From the NCBI RefSeq assembly GCF_018860545.1, contig NZ_JAHKPN010000026.1, positions 111,334-175,333 of the forward strand: DNA of 64,000 nucleotides, given 5' to 3'. The translations under genes and the position numbers were made by a program. Below the pieces are notes generated by a model. The model made no database searches. It worked only from the letters and a program-made list of their open reading frames with translations, and was not told where the DNA came from. The stretch comes from Winogradskyella psychrotolerans (GTDB taxonomy: Bacteria > Bacteroidota > Bacteroidia > Flavobacteriales > Flavobacteriaceae). Below, piece after piece: positions 1 to 9,949 of this stretch; the stretch's first letter is position 1; every line of letters begins with the position of its first letter.

Positions 1-211
1 GATCACCTAAATTACCTTCGCATAATTGGGCATAAGTTTGAAGTGAGTAACAAAAAAGAATTATAAGTAGAAGTTGATATTTTATTTGCAAATCGATATG
101 TATTAAAGCGTCTATCTAATGAGTTGTTAACTTTTAGATGTCATCTTTACATAAAACTTGCGCTATGGCCTCATATTAAATCAATTTTTAAGTGTGAGCC
201 GGTTTTAACAG

Positions 212-1285
212 TTAATCAATCAATGCATTAATTTTTATCCAAAGTTCATTATCAAAATCAGAAAGTGCAAAATTATCATCGTCTGCAGATTGTCCCATTC
301 TAATAATTACTAATTTTTGACTAGGTACCACATAGATTTTTTGATCATTTTTACCTAAAGCGGCAAACATATCATTTGGAGCATCAGGAATAAGAGTTCC
401 AGGGAATTCAATTTGCGTTTGTGGGAGATGGTAACTAGATTTTCCATTGAGCCACCATAAATAGCCATACGCTAAATTCACATCCTGAGATGTATTTGTC
501 GCAGCAGATATATAATTTTCACTAACAATTTGTTCATCTTCCCATTTACCATTGGCATAGGTTAGTAAACCAAATCTAGCCATGCTTCTCGTGTCACTAA
601 AATAAACACTTAAGCCTAAAAGATCCACCCAGTTACCAGTCATACCTATTTTGTCTCTAAGATTGGTATTAAAATAATCGTCCCAAGTGGTATTGCTAGA
701 TGCTGCTACTACATCTTGTAATTTTACATATACATTATGATAGGCCCAACGGCTGCCTGCATCTGCCACATATTGTAAATTGCTAGGAGACACATCATCG
801 CCTAACGTGTCATCTAATCCAGAGGTCATAGATAATAAATGTTTGCAAGTGATTAAGTTTTCTTTTTCCAGTGAAGCATTAGTCCAACCCGTACCCAAAT
901 AATCTGAGACTTTGTTTTCTATATTCAGTAGGCCATTGTCTTCTGCAATTCCTGTAGTGGCTGTGGTTAATGTTTTCCCGGCACTTGCCCAATACCAAGA
1001 TGTTGAGTTGGTATGATTGTTAAAATAATGTTCTTCAACTATTTTACCATTATGAAGAATCATAAAGCTTTTTGAGTTTTTTTCTTCTAAGAAATCTAAC
1101 AAAGGTTGTAATTGGTCTTCATTCCAATTTAATTCTGAAATTGATGTGGTTTCCCAAATATCAGAATTTATAGGAGGAAAATAAATACTTTCGTCTGGCG
1201 TCGTATTTGTACTATCATCATTTGAAGAACACGAAAGACATAAAAATAGACTCAAAAAAATAAATAGAAGGTAGATTGATTTCAT
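212..1285 (-). CDS. Serine hydrolase (beta-lactamase/PBP-like fold) lipoprotein
   Basis: The 357-residue product starts with a hydrophobic signal ending in a lipobox (LSC, Cys19), so it is probably a lipoprotein. It has the class C beta-lactamase/esterase layout: the nucleophile motif SAGK (Ser101, Lys104), then YHN as the second motif, then a C-terminal strand ending in VVPSQKLVIIRMG. This family includes esterases, peptidases and penicillin-binding proteins; the sequence does not tell which. It lies 2 bp after its paralogue at 1288-2379 in the same direction, so the pair is probably one transcript with this gene second. The 211 bp between its stop and the window edge hold no gene I can support. 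Confidence 0.85.
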   Translation of the reverse strand: MKSIYLLFIFLSLFLCLSCSSNDDSTNTTPDESIYFPPINSDIWETTSISELNWNEDQLQPLLDFLEEKNSKSFMILHNGKIVEEHYFNNHTNSTSWYWASAGKTLTTATTGIAEDNGLLNIENKVSDYLGTGWTNASLEKENLITCKHLLSMTSGLDDTLGDDVSPSNLQYVADAGSRWAYHNVYVKLQDVVAASSNTTWDDYFNTNLRDKIGMTGNWVDLLGLSVYFSDTRSMARFGLLTYANGKWEDEQIVSENYISAATNTSQDVNLAYGYLWWLNGKSSYHLPQTQIEFPGTLIPDAPNDMFAALGKNDQKIYVVPSQKLVIIRMGQSADDDNFALSDFDNELWIKINALID

Positions 1286-1287
1286 AG

Positions 1288-2379
1288 TTAATTAGTTAAA
1301 GCATTAATTTTTATCCATAATTCATTGTCAAAAGTACTTGGTCCAAAAGTTTCCTCTCCTGCATCATCTCCCATTCTTATTACTACAAGGTTTTCACTTG
1401 GTACCACATATACTTTTTGATCACTTTTACCTAAGCCAGCTACCAAATCGAGAGGTGCATCTGGTATGAGATAACCTGAATAGTTGTCTTCATATTGTGG
1501 AAGTTTAAAACCATCTTTTCCATTAAGCCACCACAAATAACCATAAGATTTGTTAAGATCCTGTGAGGTATTAGTCATAGCATTAAGATACTCGGTATCT
1601 CCTAAAATGGTGATATCATCCCAAACACCATTATTAAGGCTAAGTAAGCCAAAACGTGCCATACTTCTGGCAGTACTGAAAAATAATTTATAACAACCAA
1701 CCTGAAACCAACTTCCTTGCATACCAATTTTGGTTTTAACGTTTTCATCAAAATAGTCGTTAAATGATTCTCCCGTAGCACCTTCAATAATTTCAAAATT
1801 TAATTCGTAGGTGGCATTGTGGTAATACCAAAAAGTATTAGGTTCATTTAAATACAATAAATCAGTAGGTTCTGTACAAGAAATATTAGGGACATTATAG
1901 TCCAAACCTGTAGTTAATGTTAAGTGGTGCCAAACGTTTATATTAGCTTCTTGTTCTGGAGTAAGACTAGACCAGCCCTCTCCTAAATAGTCTTTAGAAG
2001 GGTTATTAATATCCAAAAAACCTTCTTCTTGAGCAATACCAATAGTGTATGCGGTCAACGTTTTTCCTGCAGAATTCCAGGTGTGATTATCAGCTGCAGA
2101 AAAATCATTAGCATACCATTCAACTGCAATTTTTCCGTTTTTTAAAATGATAAAAGCATCTGAGTTTTGTGCTTCTACAAAATTTAAAAGCGGATTTAGA
2201 GCAGATTCATTCCAGTTTAAATCACTAATAGTTGAAATTTCCCAGTCATCAGATCCTATAGGTGGAAAATATAAATCTTCATTTTGAGGATCTTGTTCAT
2301 CTGAGGAATCGGTATCACTAGAACATGATAATACTAAAAAAATACAGGCAAAGATGAATGCATATTTAGTATATTCCAT
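1288..2379 (-). CDS. Serine hydrolase (beta-lactamase/PBP-like fold) lipoprotein, paralogue
   Basis: The product resembles its downstream neighbour over its full length and carries the same SAGK, YHN and VVPSENLVVIRMG segments. The reading frame is open to 2445, but I chose the ATG at 2379 because it puts a signal peptide with lipobox LSC (Cys19) at the N-terminus; the upstream 22 residues are not signal-like. It is separated from divergent rimO by about 80 bp and is the promoter-proximal member of the tandem pair. It contains an insertion around a Cys-containing loop that the neighbour lacks, suggesting some divergence after duplication. Substrate unknown. Confidence 0.85.
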   Translation of the reverse strand: MEYTKYAFIFACIFLVLSCSSDTDSSDEQDPQNEDLYFPPIGSDDWEISTISDLNWNESALNPLLNFVEAQNSDAFIILKNGKIAVEWYANDFSAADNHTWNSAGKTLTAYTIGIAQEEGFLDINNPSKDYLGEGWSSLTPEQEANINVWHHLTLTTGLDYNVPNISCTEPTDLLYLNEPNTFWYYHNATYELNFEIIEGATGESFNDYFDENVKTKIGMQGSWFQVGCYKLFFSTARSMARFGLLSLNNGVWDDITILGDTEYLNAMTNTSQDLNKSYGYLWWLNGKDGFKLPQYEDNYSGYLIPDAPLDLVAGLGKSDQKVYVVPSENLVVIRMGDDAGEETFGPSTFDNELWIKINALTN

Positions 2380-2433
2380 AAGATAGGTTTTGTATTTAGA
2401 CTTGTAAATATATAAAAGGTTTAAATTACATTG

Positions 2434-2441
2434 TATCTTTG
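2434..2441 (+). promoter_or_regulatory. Flavobacterial -7 element of rimO
   Basis: TATCTTTG matches the Bacteroidota housekeeping -7 consensus TAnnTTTG and ends 18 nt before the rimO ATG. No convincing -33 TTG lies at the usual distance. Confidence 0.55.
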
Positions 2442-2459
2442 CCAACTGATTTATAACAT

Positions 2460-3773
2460 ATGCGTACTAAAACTCTTAAGAAAAATAGAATCAACGTCAT
2501 TACACTAGGCTGTAGTAAAAATGTTTACGATAGCGAAGTGTTAATGGGACAACTAAAAGCTAGCGGAAAGGACGTGGTCCATGAACAAGAAGGGAACGTG
2601 GTAGTGATTAATACATGTGGTTTTATTAATAATGCCAAAGAAGAAAGTGTGAATACCATTTTGGAATACATGCAAAAGAAAGAAGATGGTGAAGTCGATA
2701 AAGTCTTTGTAACAGGTTGCTTAAGCGAGCGTTATAAGCCAGACTTACAGAAGGAAATTCCTAATGTAGATCAGTATTTTGGAACCACTGAGTTACCGGG
2801 TTTATTAAAAGCCTTAGGCGCAGATTATAAGCATGAGCTTATAGGTGAACGCCTAACAACAACTCCAAAGAATTATGCGTATTTAAAGATTGCTGAAGGT
2901 TGTGACCGACCATGTAGTTTTTGTGCGATTCCAATAATGCGCGGAAAACACAAAAGTACTCCGATTGAAAACTTAGTGACTGAGGCTGAAAAATTGGCGG
3001 CTAGTGGAGTTAAAGAATTAATTCTTATAGCACAAGATTTAACCTACTACGGTTTAGACATATATAAAAAGCGAAATCTTGCTGAGTTGCTAGAAAACTT
3101 AGTAAAAGTTGAAGGTATTGAGTGGATTCGTTTACATTATGCTTTCCCAACAGGTTTCCCGATGGATGTTTTAGATGTAATGAATCGCGAACCAAAGGTT
3201 TGTAATTATTTAGATATTCCGTTACAGCATATTTCAGACGACTTATTAAAATCGATGCGCCGTGGGACTACAAAAGAAAAAACGACTAAATTGATTCATA
3301 AATTTAGAGCGATTGTTGCAGATATGACGATTAGAACAACGCTTATTGTTGGTTATCCAGGTGAAACAGAAGCACATTTTGAAGAACTAAAACAATGGGT
3401 TTCTGATATGCGTTTTGAACGTTTAGGGTGTTTTACCTATTCTCATGAGGAAAATACACATGCCTACAATTTAGAAGACGATGTGCCAGAAGATATAAAG
3501 ATGCAACGTGCGAATGACATTATGGAAATTCAATCGCAGATTTCTTGGGAATTGAATCAAGCTAAAATAGGGCAGGAGTTTAAAGTGGTTATCGATAGAA
3601 AAGAAGGCAACTATTTTGTAGGACGAACAGAATTTGATTCTCCAGATGTTGATAACGAAGTGTTGATTGATGCGACAAAAACGTATTTAAAAACAGGTGA
3701 ATTTGCAACTATTAAAGTAACTGAAGCCGAAGATTTTGATCTTTATGGTGAAGTGATTCCAAACGGATTGTAG
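2460..3773 (+). CDS. rimO: Ribosomal protein S12 methylthiotransferase RimO
   Basis: A 437-residue radical-SAM methylthiotransferase that adds a methylthio group to a conserved Asp of ribosomal protein S12. The N-terminal MTTase domain has the three auxiliary-cluster cysteines Cys18, Cys53 and Cys87. The radical-SAM core has CxxxCxxC at Cys148, Cys152 and Cys155 (context EGCDRPCSFCAIP), and the C-terminal ~70 residues fit a TRAM domain. The PCSFCAIP variant and the overall length favour RimO over the tRNA enzyme MiaB. It stands alone between divergent and convergent neighbours and is probably monocistronic. Confidence 0.95.
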   Translation: MRTKTLKKNRINVITLGCSKNVYDSEVLMGQLKASGKDVVHEQEGNVVVINTCGFINNAKEESVNTILEYMQKKEDGEVDKVFVTGCLSERYKPDLQKEIPNVDQYFGTTELPGLLKALGADYKHELIGERLTTTPKNYAYLKIAEGCDRPCSFCAIPIMRGKHKSTPIENLVTEAEKLAASGVKELILIAQDLTYYGLDIYKKRNLAELLENLVKVEGIEWIRLHYAFPTGFPMDVLDVMNREPKVCNYLDIPLQHISDDLLKSMRRGTTKEKTTKLIHKFRAIVADMTIRTTLIVGYPGETEAHFEELKQWVSDMRFERLGCFTYSHEENTHAYNLEDDVPEDIKMQRANDIMEIQSQISWELNQAKIGQEFKVVIDRKEGNYFVGRTEFDSPDVDNEVLIDATKTYLKTGEFATIKVTEAEDFDLYGEVIPNGL

Positions 3774-3804
3774 CAGTATTTTTTAGTATCATAGCTTAAT
3801 CTTA

Positions 3805-4647
3805 TTAGATTCTGTCGGGCCAATACAGTGGATGTTCTCCGCTAAATCCTAATTCAGGTAATTCATTTATTTGATTCATTTCTGTACTAGTCAGCTGAAA
3901 ATCAAATAATTTTATATTGTCTTCAATCCGTTCATTGGTTGTCGACTTTGGGATTACAATAACGTCGTGCTGAATGATCCATCGCAGGCAAACCTTGGCT
4001 ACAGATGTGTTGTGTGTATTAGCAATTTTCTTTAAGGTTTCGTTTTCAAAAACCTTTCCTCTAGCTAAAGGAGACCACGATTCAACAACAATATTTTGCT
4101 TTTTACAATAGTTAACTAAATCTTCTTGCCAGTAACCTGGATGAAACTCAATTTGATTTACGGCTGGTTTTACGTTGGCAGTTTTAAATAATGCTTCTAG
4201 GTGTTCTTTAAAAAAATTGCTGACACCTATAGATTTTATTTTTCCTTCTGCTTGTAATTCTTCCATAGCTTTCCAAGCGTTAGCATTTGCTTTTTGCCAA
4301 TGGTCATAATTTTTAGCGTTAGCTGGCCAATGGATTAGATAAAGATCTATATAATCTAAATCCAATCTGTTTAGGGAATTTTCAAACTCCTGTTTAGCTT
4401 CGTCATAACTTAAGTGTTCACGCCATAATTTCGTGGTCACAAAAATTTTATCGCGCGCAATACCACTAGCTTTTATGCCTTTTCCAACAGCTACTTCATT
4501 TCCATAAATTGCCGCAGTATCAATTGATCTATAACCTTTTAATAGGGCATGTTTCACTGCGTCAATACCTTCTTGTTCTGTGGCTTTAAAAGTTCCAAAA
4601 CCTACAATAGGCATATAATTACCATCATTTAATTTAATGTTTTTCAT
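3805..4647 (-). CDS. Aldo/keto reductase
   Basis: A 280-residue NAD(P)H-dependent oxidoreductase with a TIM-barrel fold. The full catalytic tetrad is visible: Asp43, Tyr48, Lys73 and His106 (LIHWP). The C-terminal IPKST segment is the cofactor-phosphate binding signature. Size and motifs fit the AKR5-type 2,5-diketo-gluconate/methylglyoxal reductases, but the substrate cannot be named. It follows the TonB receptor in the same direction after 54 bp, and a TAGATTTG -7 element in that gap suggests its own promoter. It converges on rimO. Confidence 0.9.
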   Translation of the reverse strand: MKNIKLNDGNYMPIVGFGTFKATEQEGIDAVKHALLKGYRSIDTAAIYGNEVAVGKGIKASGIARDKIFVTTKLWREHLSYDEAKQEFENSLNRLDLDYIDLYLIHWPANAKNYDHWQKANANAWKAMEELQAEGKIKSIGVSNFFKEHLEALFKTANVKPAVNQIEFHPGYWQEDLVNYCKKQNIVVESWSPLARGKVFENETLKKIANTHNTSVAKVCLRWIIQHDVIVIPKSTTNERIEDNIKLFDFQLTSTEMNQINELPELGFSGEHPLYWPDRI

Positions 4648-4696
4648 AAAATAAGCTTTAGTGTTTTTATTTATCGTTCTGTATGTTATAGGATAC

Positions 4697-4704
4697 CAAA
4701 TCTA
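4697..4704 (-). promoter_or_regulatory. Candidate -7 element for the aldo/keto reductase gene
   Basis: Reads TAGATTTG on the minus strand (TAnnTTTG), about 50 nt upstream of the reductase start and touching the stop codon of the upstream receptor gene. Confidence 0.4.
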
Positions 4705-6993
4705 AATCGAATATGCAATTTTAAAACCACTAAACCAATTTCGTGGCATGCCAGGATAATAATATCGCGGTTCAGAATTGCCAAATCCAATGGCATTTAT
4801 AAGCACAGACGATGCATAATGTTCATCTGTAAAATTATTGATTCCGGTGTTTATTTCAATGGAAAAATGATTAGAAAGACCACTTCTATAGGATAATTTT
4901 GTGTTGAACACGGTATAGTCATCAGCGTATAAAGTGTTGGCATCGTTTAGCGGCATGTCTCCAACATGTAGAAAATTAGTGTTTAAAACGAAATTTTTAT
5001 AACCAAATTGAATACCGCCATTGACTTTGATATCGGGAACACCTGTTAATTGATGGCCAGAATAATCAGTTAGGTCATCTACAAAATCTATAAAACGATG
5101 GTTTGTAATTTCCGCATTTAAATAAGGAGAGAATAAAAATCCATTTTTAAATTTCTGTGTATATGAAGCAGATAATTCAATACCTTTATGTTCTGTTTTA
5201 CCTGCATTACGACCAATATATTGATCATCTCCAACGCGGTCTGCCACCAATAAATTATCAATATCTAATAAGTATGCAGTAAGCTGAAATCGCAGTTTTC
5301 TTTTAAATAAAAATAGTACACTTCCAATTTCATAATTAAAACCTGTTTCAGGCCCTAGGTCTGGATTAACAAGCCCTTCAGGCGTCAATGTTTCCTCAAT
5401 AGAAGGATAATTAAAGCCTCTACTGATATTTGTAAAAGCGTTTATGTTTGATGTAAATTGGTATAAGACATTCAAATTAGGTGCAATTATGGGATTAAAG
5501 TTACGATCCGCATTCTTATTGTTTTCACCAATGTTAAAGTCATCTTTAAATTCGTATTTAGTGGTGTTGACATTAATGCCTAATTGGGCTTTTAATTTTT
5601 TTGTAAAAGGTAGTGTTACGGTAGCAAAGGCATTAAGGTTCGTTCTGTGTTCTATATTATCGCTAAGTAATGCACCTTCTAAGCTGCCATTGTTAGCATT
5701 ACTCTCGTAGAGATTTTCAATGGTTTTCCAATTATAATCGTCTTTATAAAGTTCTCCACCAAAACTAAGTTGAGCGGTTTGATTTAAGAATTTAAAATCT
5801 TTAGCAAAGAGTGTTCGCGCACCATAACCATTAGTATATTCATCTAAAATATTAAACGGTCGCGGTTCGTAATGATCGAGATAGTTGTAAAAAATGGCTG
5901 TGGTATTACTAAATTGATCCGAAAACCGATGTGTATAATAAAGTCCTATTAAGACCTGTTTGTTATCTTCAAAACCTTGTGCGGCATTCCATGTAAAGGC
6001 AGCTTGAGAAGGATCTTCATTAAATGCAGCTTCTCCTATGGAACTCGGTATTTGAGCATTATAATCTGTAAAGTTGATCAGCACTCCGATGTCATTTTTA
6101 GCATTAAATTTATAAGTTGAAGTCAGCAAAACGGCTTTTCGATTATAATTGCTGTTGTCACGAAATCCGTCTGTTTTTAAATGATCATAATTCAAGTTTA
6201 TTGCTAATTTTTCATTTGCAGTAGCGACAGATACATTGTTTTTAATCAGTCCAAAACTCCCTACAGTAAGATTGCTCCTTATAAAGGTTTCTCCTTCTGA
6301 AGCTTGTTTTGAATTAAGTAATAAAGTACCTCCCAAATTGGTACCGTATGGCGTTGCTTTTGGCCCTTTTACAATTTCTAAACTGCCAATATCTTCAGGG
6401 TCAAAAGCTTCAATGGCTGTTTCACCAATACCATTTGTAATGGGTATGCCATTGAAATACGCGCGTATTTTATTGGTGCCATAAAGTGTTCGAGAGCCCA
6501 CACCTCTAATCACAATTCTGTTGGTGTTTAGGGCACCATTCTGAATATAAACTCCAGGAGTTTCGTTTAGAGCTGAAAACAAATCTACGGGACTATACTC
6601 AGCAAATTTTTGTGACGAAATTTTCGCTGTTGGAATTATAACCTGACTTTCTTTTTGATACGTTGAAGAGATGGTCACTTCCTCAAGATTTAAGGTGTTA
6701 TCTAAAATATAGAGTTGGATTACGCTATTATTTTTCGATAAGCTCACGGTCTTAATATAATAGTTGGGGTGATTTAAGGTGATTTTTAAAGGTAGTTGAT
6801 AGGTTTTAGGTAAAATAAAAACCCCTTGACTATTGGTGTTAGAAATCACCTTGTTATTAATAATTATGTCAACACCAGATATGGCGACATTTGAGAAATT
6901 ATTCACACGACCGCTGATATTTTGAGAATGTAAAGCGTTTATAAAACTACCTAAAAGTATTAGAATCAATAGTTTTAAAAAGGTAGATTTCAT
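4702..6993 (-). CDS. TonB-dependent outer-membrane receptor, possible metal uptake
   Basis: An outer-membrane beta-barrel transporter energised by TonB. I chose the ATG at 6993 (763 residues): it begins MKSTFLKLLILILLGS with cleavage after LHSQ, whereas the open frame to 7068 adds 25 non-signal residues. After the signal come a carboxypeptidase-regulatory-like domain (about residues 25-105), a plug domain (NETPGVY, RIVIRGVGSR, EIVKGP), then a barrel ending at an aromatic-rich strand. It is the fifth gene of the row led by the COG0523 GTPase gene, opposite a Zur-like repressor. From that context zinc is the most likely substrate; siderophore uptake cannot be excluded. Confidence 0.9.
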   Translation of the reverse strand: MKSTFLKLLILILLGSFINALHSQNISGRVNNFSNVAISGVDIIINNKVISNTNSQGVFILPKTYQLPLKITLNHPNYYIKTVSLSKNNSVIQLYILDNTLNLEEVTISSTYQKESQVIIPTAKISSQKFAEYSPVDLFSALNETPGVYIQNGALNTNRIVIRGVGSRTLYGTNKIRAYFNGIPITNGIGETAIEAFDPEDIGSLEIVKGPKATPYGTNLGGTLLLNSKQASEGETFIRSNLTVGSFGLIKNNVSVATANEKLAINLNYDHLKTDGFRDNSNYNRKAVLLTSTYKFNAKNDIGVLINFTDYNAQIPSSIGEAAFNEDPSQAAFTWNAAQGFEDNKQVLIGLYYTHRFSDQFSNTTAIFYNYLDHYEPRPFNILDEYTNGYGARTLFAKDFKFLNQTAQLSFGGELYKDDYNWKTIENLYESNANNGSLEGALLSDNIEHRTNLNAFATVTLPFTKKLKAQLGINVNTTKYEFKDDFNIGENNKNADRNFNPIIAPNLNVLYQFTSNINAFTNISRGFNYPSIEETLTPEGLVNPDLGPETGFNYEIGSVLFLFKRKLRFQLTAYLLDIDNLLVADRVGDDQYIGRNAGKTEHKGIELSASYTQKFKNGFLFSPYLNAEITNHRFIDFVDDLTDYSGHQLTGVPDIKVNGGIQFGYKNFVLNTNFLHVGDMPLNDANTLYADDYTVFNTKLSYRSGLSNHFSIEINTGINNFTDEHYASSVLINAIGFGNSEPRYYYPGMPRNWFSGFKIAYSI

Positions 6994-7075
6994 GCTGGTG
7001 GTTATGATAGTTGATTTTAATAGGTTCGTAGAATTTTCATAAATAGCCTGACGGTATTCAGAAATCATATAGGCT

Positions 7076-7450
7076 TTAAATATGTTGATCTACTAAAATA
7101 GCATTACCATCAGGATCCAATACCACAAAACTTGCAGGACCTGATGTTGCCGTTTCATCTATAGTGTTTGCAAAATTTAGGTCTTTTGTTTTTAAATGCT
7201 TTTGAATATCGCGGACATCATCAAAGTTTTTGAGTGTTTTGGCATCTTGGTCCCAACCAGGATTAAACGTAAGTATATTATTTTCAAACATCCCTTGAAA
7301 CAATCCTATAAGTGTGGATTCGTTTTTCATAATAAGGTAGTTCTGTTCTATATCTCCTCCAAAAACTGAAAATCCTAAAGTTTCGTAAAATGTTTTTGAG
7401 GCATTAATATCTTTAACGGCAAGGCTAATGGAAAATGCTCCTAATTTCAT
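7076..7450 (-). CDS. Glyoxalase/bleomycin-resistance fold (VOC) protein
   Basis: A small VOC-superfamily protein of about 124 residues. The open frame reaches 7471, but the ATG at 7450 (MKLGAFSISLAVKDI) fits the usual VOC N-terminus. The two beta-alpha-beta-beta-beta halves are visible, with ALVKDI-like and FETLGF-like segments near the start and VVLDPDGNAILVDQ near the end. VOC proteins bind a divalent metal and act as lyases, dioxygenases or resistance proteins; no specific reaction is supported. It sits between folE (106 bp upstream) and the TonB receptor gene (82 bp downstream), same direction. Confidence 0.8.
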   Translation of the reverse strand: MKLGAFSISLAVKDINASKTFYETLGFSVFGGDIEQNYLIMKNESTLIGLFQGMFENNILTFNPGWDQDAKTLKNFDDVRDIQKHLKTKDLNFANTIDETATSGPASFVVLDPDGNAILVDQHI

Positions 7451-7555
7451 GTAGTTTATCTTTAAATGCAAATTAAAGATAGTGAAAATTTGTGTCTAGG
7501 TCATTGTTAGTATCTTCTCTATAAATGTTAATTCCTTATTGTAACAATCGTTCTA

Positions 7556-8224
7556 TTATTTTGGTGAGATTATACTTAAAAATTCATTTCGAATTTCGGG
7601 TTCTGAAAAGCGGCCACCATACTCATAAGTTGTCGTGAAACTACTTTGGTCTTTTATGCCTCTTGAAGAGACGCAAAGGTGTTTGGCTGTTACAGAAACA
7701 ATGACATCTTTGGTGTCTAAGACGTCTTGCAAATCATTTAAAACTTGTAGCACTAGTCGTTCTTGCACTTGTGGTCGTCGTGAATAATAATCGACTAAAC
7801 GATTAATTTTAGATAAGCCAATAACTTTATCTTTAGGGATGTAAGCTACATTGGCATGTCCTACAATGGGAAGAAAATGATGTTCGCAAGCAGAATCTAT
7901 GGTGATATTCTGCTCCACCAACATTTTTTTGTAGCCATATTTATTTTCAAAGGTGGAAAGTTTAGGTTTATTCTCAGGATTTAAGCCGTAAAAGAGTTCC
8001 TTTACATACATTTTTGCTACACGATATGGTGTGCCCGATAAGCTATCATCTGTTAAATCTAATCCCATTTCATGCATTATCATTTTGAAATGATGTTGAA
8101 TGTTTATTATTTTTTCCTCATCAGATTTTTCAAAAGCATCTTCGCGTAATGGTTTTTTTATACTTGAAGAAAAATGATGGTCGCCTTCTATTTCAATTTG
8201 ATTTTTAGTTAAATGCTTTTCCAT
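7556..8224 (-). CDS. folE: GTP cyclohydrolase I (type IA)
   Basis: Converts GTP to dihydroneopterin triphosphate, the first step of folate/pterin synthesis, using a catalytic zinc ion. I chose the ATG at 8224 (222 residues); the frame is open to 8272 but those residues overlap the upstream gene. The family signatures are present: SACEHHFLP with the zinc-ligand Cys and His, KVIGLSKINRLVDYYSRRPQ, and AKHLCVSSRGI with the second Cys ligand. It lies 10 bp after the MerC-like gene and behind a COG0523 GTPase gene. In other bacteria folE paralogues travel with COG0523 GTPases in zinc-starvation regulons, which this context matches. Confidence 0.93.
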   Translation of the reverse strand: MEKHLTKNQIEIEGDHHFSSSIKKPLREDAFEKSDEEKIINIQHHFKMIMHEMGLDLTDDSLSGTPYRVAKMYVKELFYGLNPENKPKLSTFENKYGYKKMLVEQNITIDSACEHHFLPIVGHANVAYIPKDKVIGLSKINRLVDYYSRRPQVQERLVLQVLNDLQDVLDTKDVIVSVTAKHLCVSSRGIKDQSSFTTTYEYGGRFSEPEIRNEFLSIISPK

Positions 8225-8234
8225 AATTTCTTTA

Positions 8235-8585
8235 TTATTTATTGCAATACCGCATATTATATAAATGCCCAAGAATAATTAAACCTGAAAAAAGAAACAT
8301 CGTGTATTCAAAAACTTCGGCTTGGTTTTCTAATAGCATGGAAATAAAAAAGCCTATAAAAGCTAGCCATAAAAAGATGCTAATAGGTTTTAAAAAACGG
8401 CCGTTAGTGGCTTTATATATGGAAACAAAAGCAATGGCAATAAATAAGTAAGCTATAATAGGATTGCTTATAAATCCCATACCTAAGCTGAGCAATGCAG
8501 GCACAGCCAAACAATGTATAATGCATAAAATAGCACTAATTGCTCCTAATTTATCTGCCCAATATATTTTTTTTGTTTGAATCAT
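8235..8585 (-). CDS. MerC-domain membrane protein
   Basis: A 116-residue membrane protein with four predicted transmembrane segments. The first contains the MerC-type metal-binding pattern with Cys-Ile-Ile-His-Cys (LCIIHCLAVP). MerC proteins were described as mercury transporters, but in Bacteroidota small MerC-like proteins often stand next to COG0523 GTPases without other mer genes, as here. Transport or sensing of zinc is an inference from context. It lies between the GTPase (45 bp upstream) and folE (10 bp downstream). Confidence 0.85.
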   Translation of the reverse strand: MIQTKKIYWADKLGAISAILCIIHCLAVPALLSLGMGFISNPIIAYLFIAIAFVSIYKATNGRFLKPISIFLWLAFIGFFISMLLENQAEVFEYTMFLFSGLIILGHLYNMRYCNK

Positions 8586-8630
8586 TTTGTTTGTAATTTT
8601 TTATTCTAAGTGTTTTAATTTTAAGTATCC

Positions 8631-9857
8631 TTAAACTCCTAAAGGATAGGCTCTTTCTACAGGCCAATTATCTTGAAACCCTTTTTCCCAATCTATAGAC
8701 TCAAGTTCTGCTGCAGTTAGTAGGCAACTTTCTAATTGTTTTCTAATTAATGATTCGTCTAAATCTTGACCAATAAAGACAATCTCATTTTTGCGGTCGC
8801 CAAATACGCTGTGCCAATCGGCTTCAATAATTTGTTGGTTTTCAAGAAATGCAATTTGGTCTATCCGCTCTTGAAATGTCATGCTGATCCACCAAACGCC
8901 TGCACTGTCTGCTCTTAGCGATCCACCAGCTTGTCCCCAAACCAATGCTTGGTCTGGTCTAGAGGCTATCCAAAACAATCCTTTACTTCGTAATATGTTT
9001 TGAGGAAATTGGTGCTGAGCATACTTCCAAAAACGCTCTGGATGAAAGGGTCTTTTGGTTCTAAAAACAAATGAGCCAATACCGTATTCTTCCGTTTCTG
9101 GTGTGTGTGCATCTTTCTTTAATTCTTCAATCCAACCAGCACTTTCTTCGGCGTCTTCAAAATTGAAGAGTTTGGTATTTAAAATTTCACCTGGATTCAC
9201 TTTACTGAAAGAAGATTCTATAATTTTAGCAGTAGGATTTAACTTCTGAATCGTAGCTTTTAAAATGCCTAAATGTTCTTTTGAAACTAAATCGGTCTTA
9301 TTAAGTATAATGACATTACAAAACTCAATTTGGTCGGTCAATAAATTTACAATGGTTCTAAAATCATTATCTATATCTGTAAGTTCGCGATCTACTAAAC
9401 GTTCTGGACTTCCGAAATCCTTAAAGAAATTAAAGGCGTCTACTACGGTAACCATCGTATCTACATAGCTAAATCTAGATAAGTCTATATTGTTTTCTTC
9501 GTCTATAAATGAGAAGGTTTGCGCCACAGGTACGGGTTCGCTAATACCTGTACTTTCAATGAGCAAATAATCAAAGCGGTTTTCTTTGGCAAGTTTTTCA
9601 ACTTCAATCATTAAATCTTCACGCAACGTACAGCAAATGCAACCATTGCTCATTTCTACGAGTGTTTCTTCAGTTCTAGACAATACATTTTCACTGTTAA
9701 CCAAATTGGCGTCAACATTAACTTCGCTCATGTCATTGACAATAACGGCAACTTTTAGGCCTTCTTTATTGTATAAAATATGATTTAATAAGGTGGTTTT
9801 GCCAGCGCCTAAAAAGCCGCTCAATACGGTTACTGGAAGTTTTTTTATAGTATTCAT
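8631..9857 (-). CDS. COG0523 GTPase (CobW/ZNG1-like zinc metallochaperone)
   Basis: A 408-residue G3E GTPase. Visible motifs are Walker A ([11 protein letters not shown]) near residue 14-22, the metal-binding CxCC ([12 protein letters not shown]), the guanine-specificity NKTD motif, and a C-terminal CobW domain with RADSAGVWW. Members of this group deliver zinc to client enzymes during zinc shortage. It begins the leftward row that includes merC-like and folE, and diverges from a Zur-like gene across a 158-bp region with two dyad operators. The gene order supports a zinc role rather than cobalamin synthesis. Confidence 0.92.
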   Translation of the reverse strand: MNTIKKLPVTVLSGFLGAGKTTLLNHILYNKEGLKVAVIVNDMSEVNVDANLVNSENVLSRTEETLVEMSNGCICCTLREDLMIEVEKLAKENRFDYLLIESTGISEPVPVAQTFSFIDEENNIDLSRFSYVDTMVTVVDAFNFFKDFGSPERLVDRELTDIDNDFRTIVNLLTDQIEFCNVIILNKTDLVSKEHLGILKATIQKLNPTAKIIESSFSKVNPGEILNTKLFNFEDAEESAGWIEELKKDAHTPETEEYGIGSFVFRTKRPFHPERFWKYAQHQFPQNILRSKGLFWIASRPDQALVWGQAGGSLRADSAGVWWISMTFQERIDQIAFLENQQIIEADWHSVFGDRKNEIVFIGQDLDESLIRKQLESCLLTAAELESIDWEKGFQDNWPVERAYPLGV

Positions 9858-9949
9858 TATAAAGTGTGATGTTGTGTTTGTGCAGAACGTTCTCTTTTAA
9901 ATGACTTACTAACATCTTGTGTTTGTATCATCAAATTACTGTTGTTAAT

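Noticed and set aside
212..1285. True beta-lactamase antibiotic resistance gene
   Set aside because: The SxxK and YxN motifs are shared by many esterases and peptidases; nothing indicates beta-lactam hydrolysis.
8235..8585. Mercury resistance (mer) operon
   Set aside because: Only a MerC-like gene is present, with no merA, merT, merP or merR; the neighbours point to zinc.
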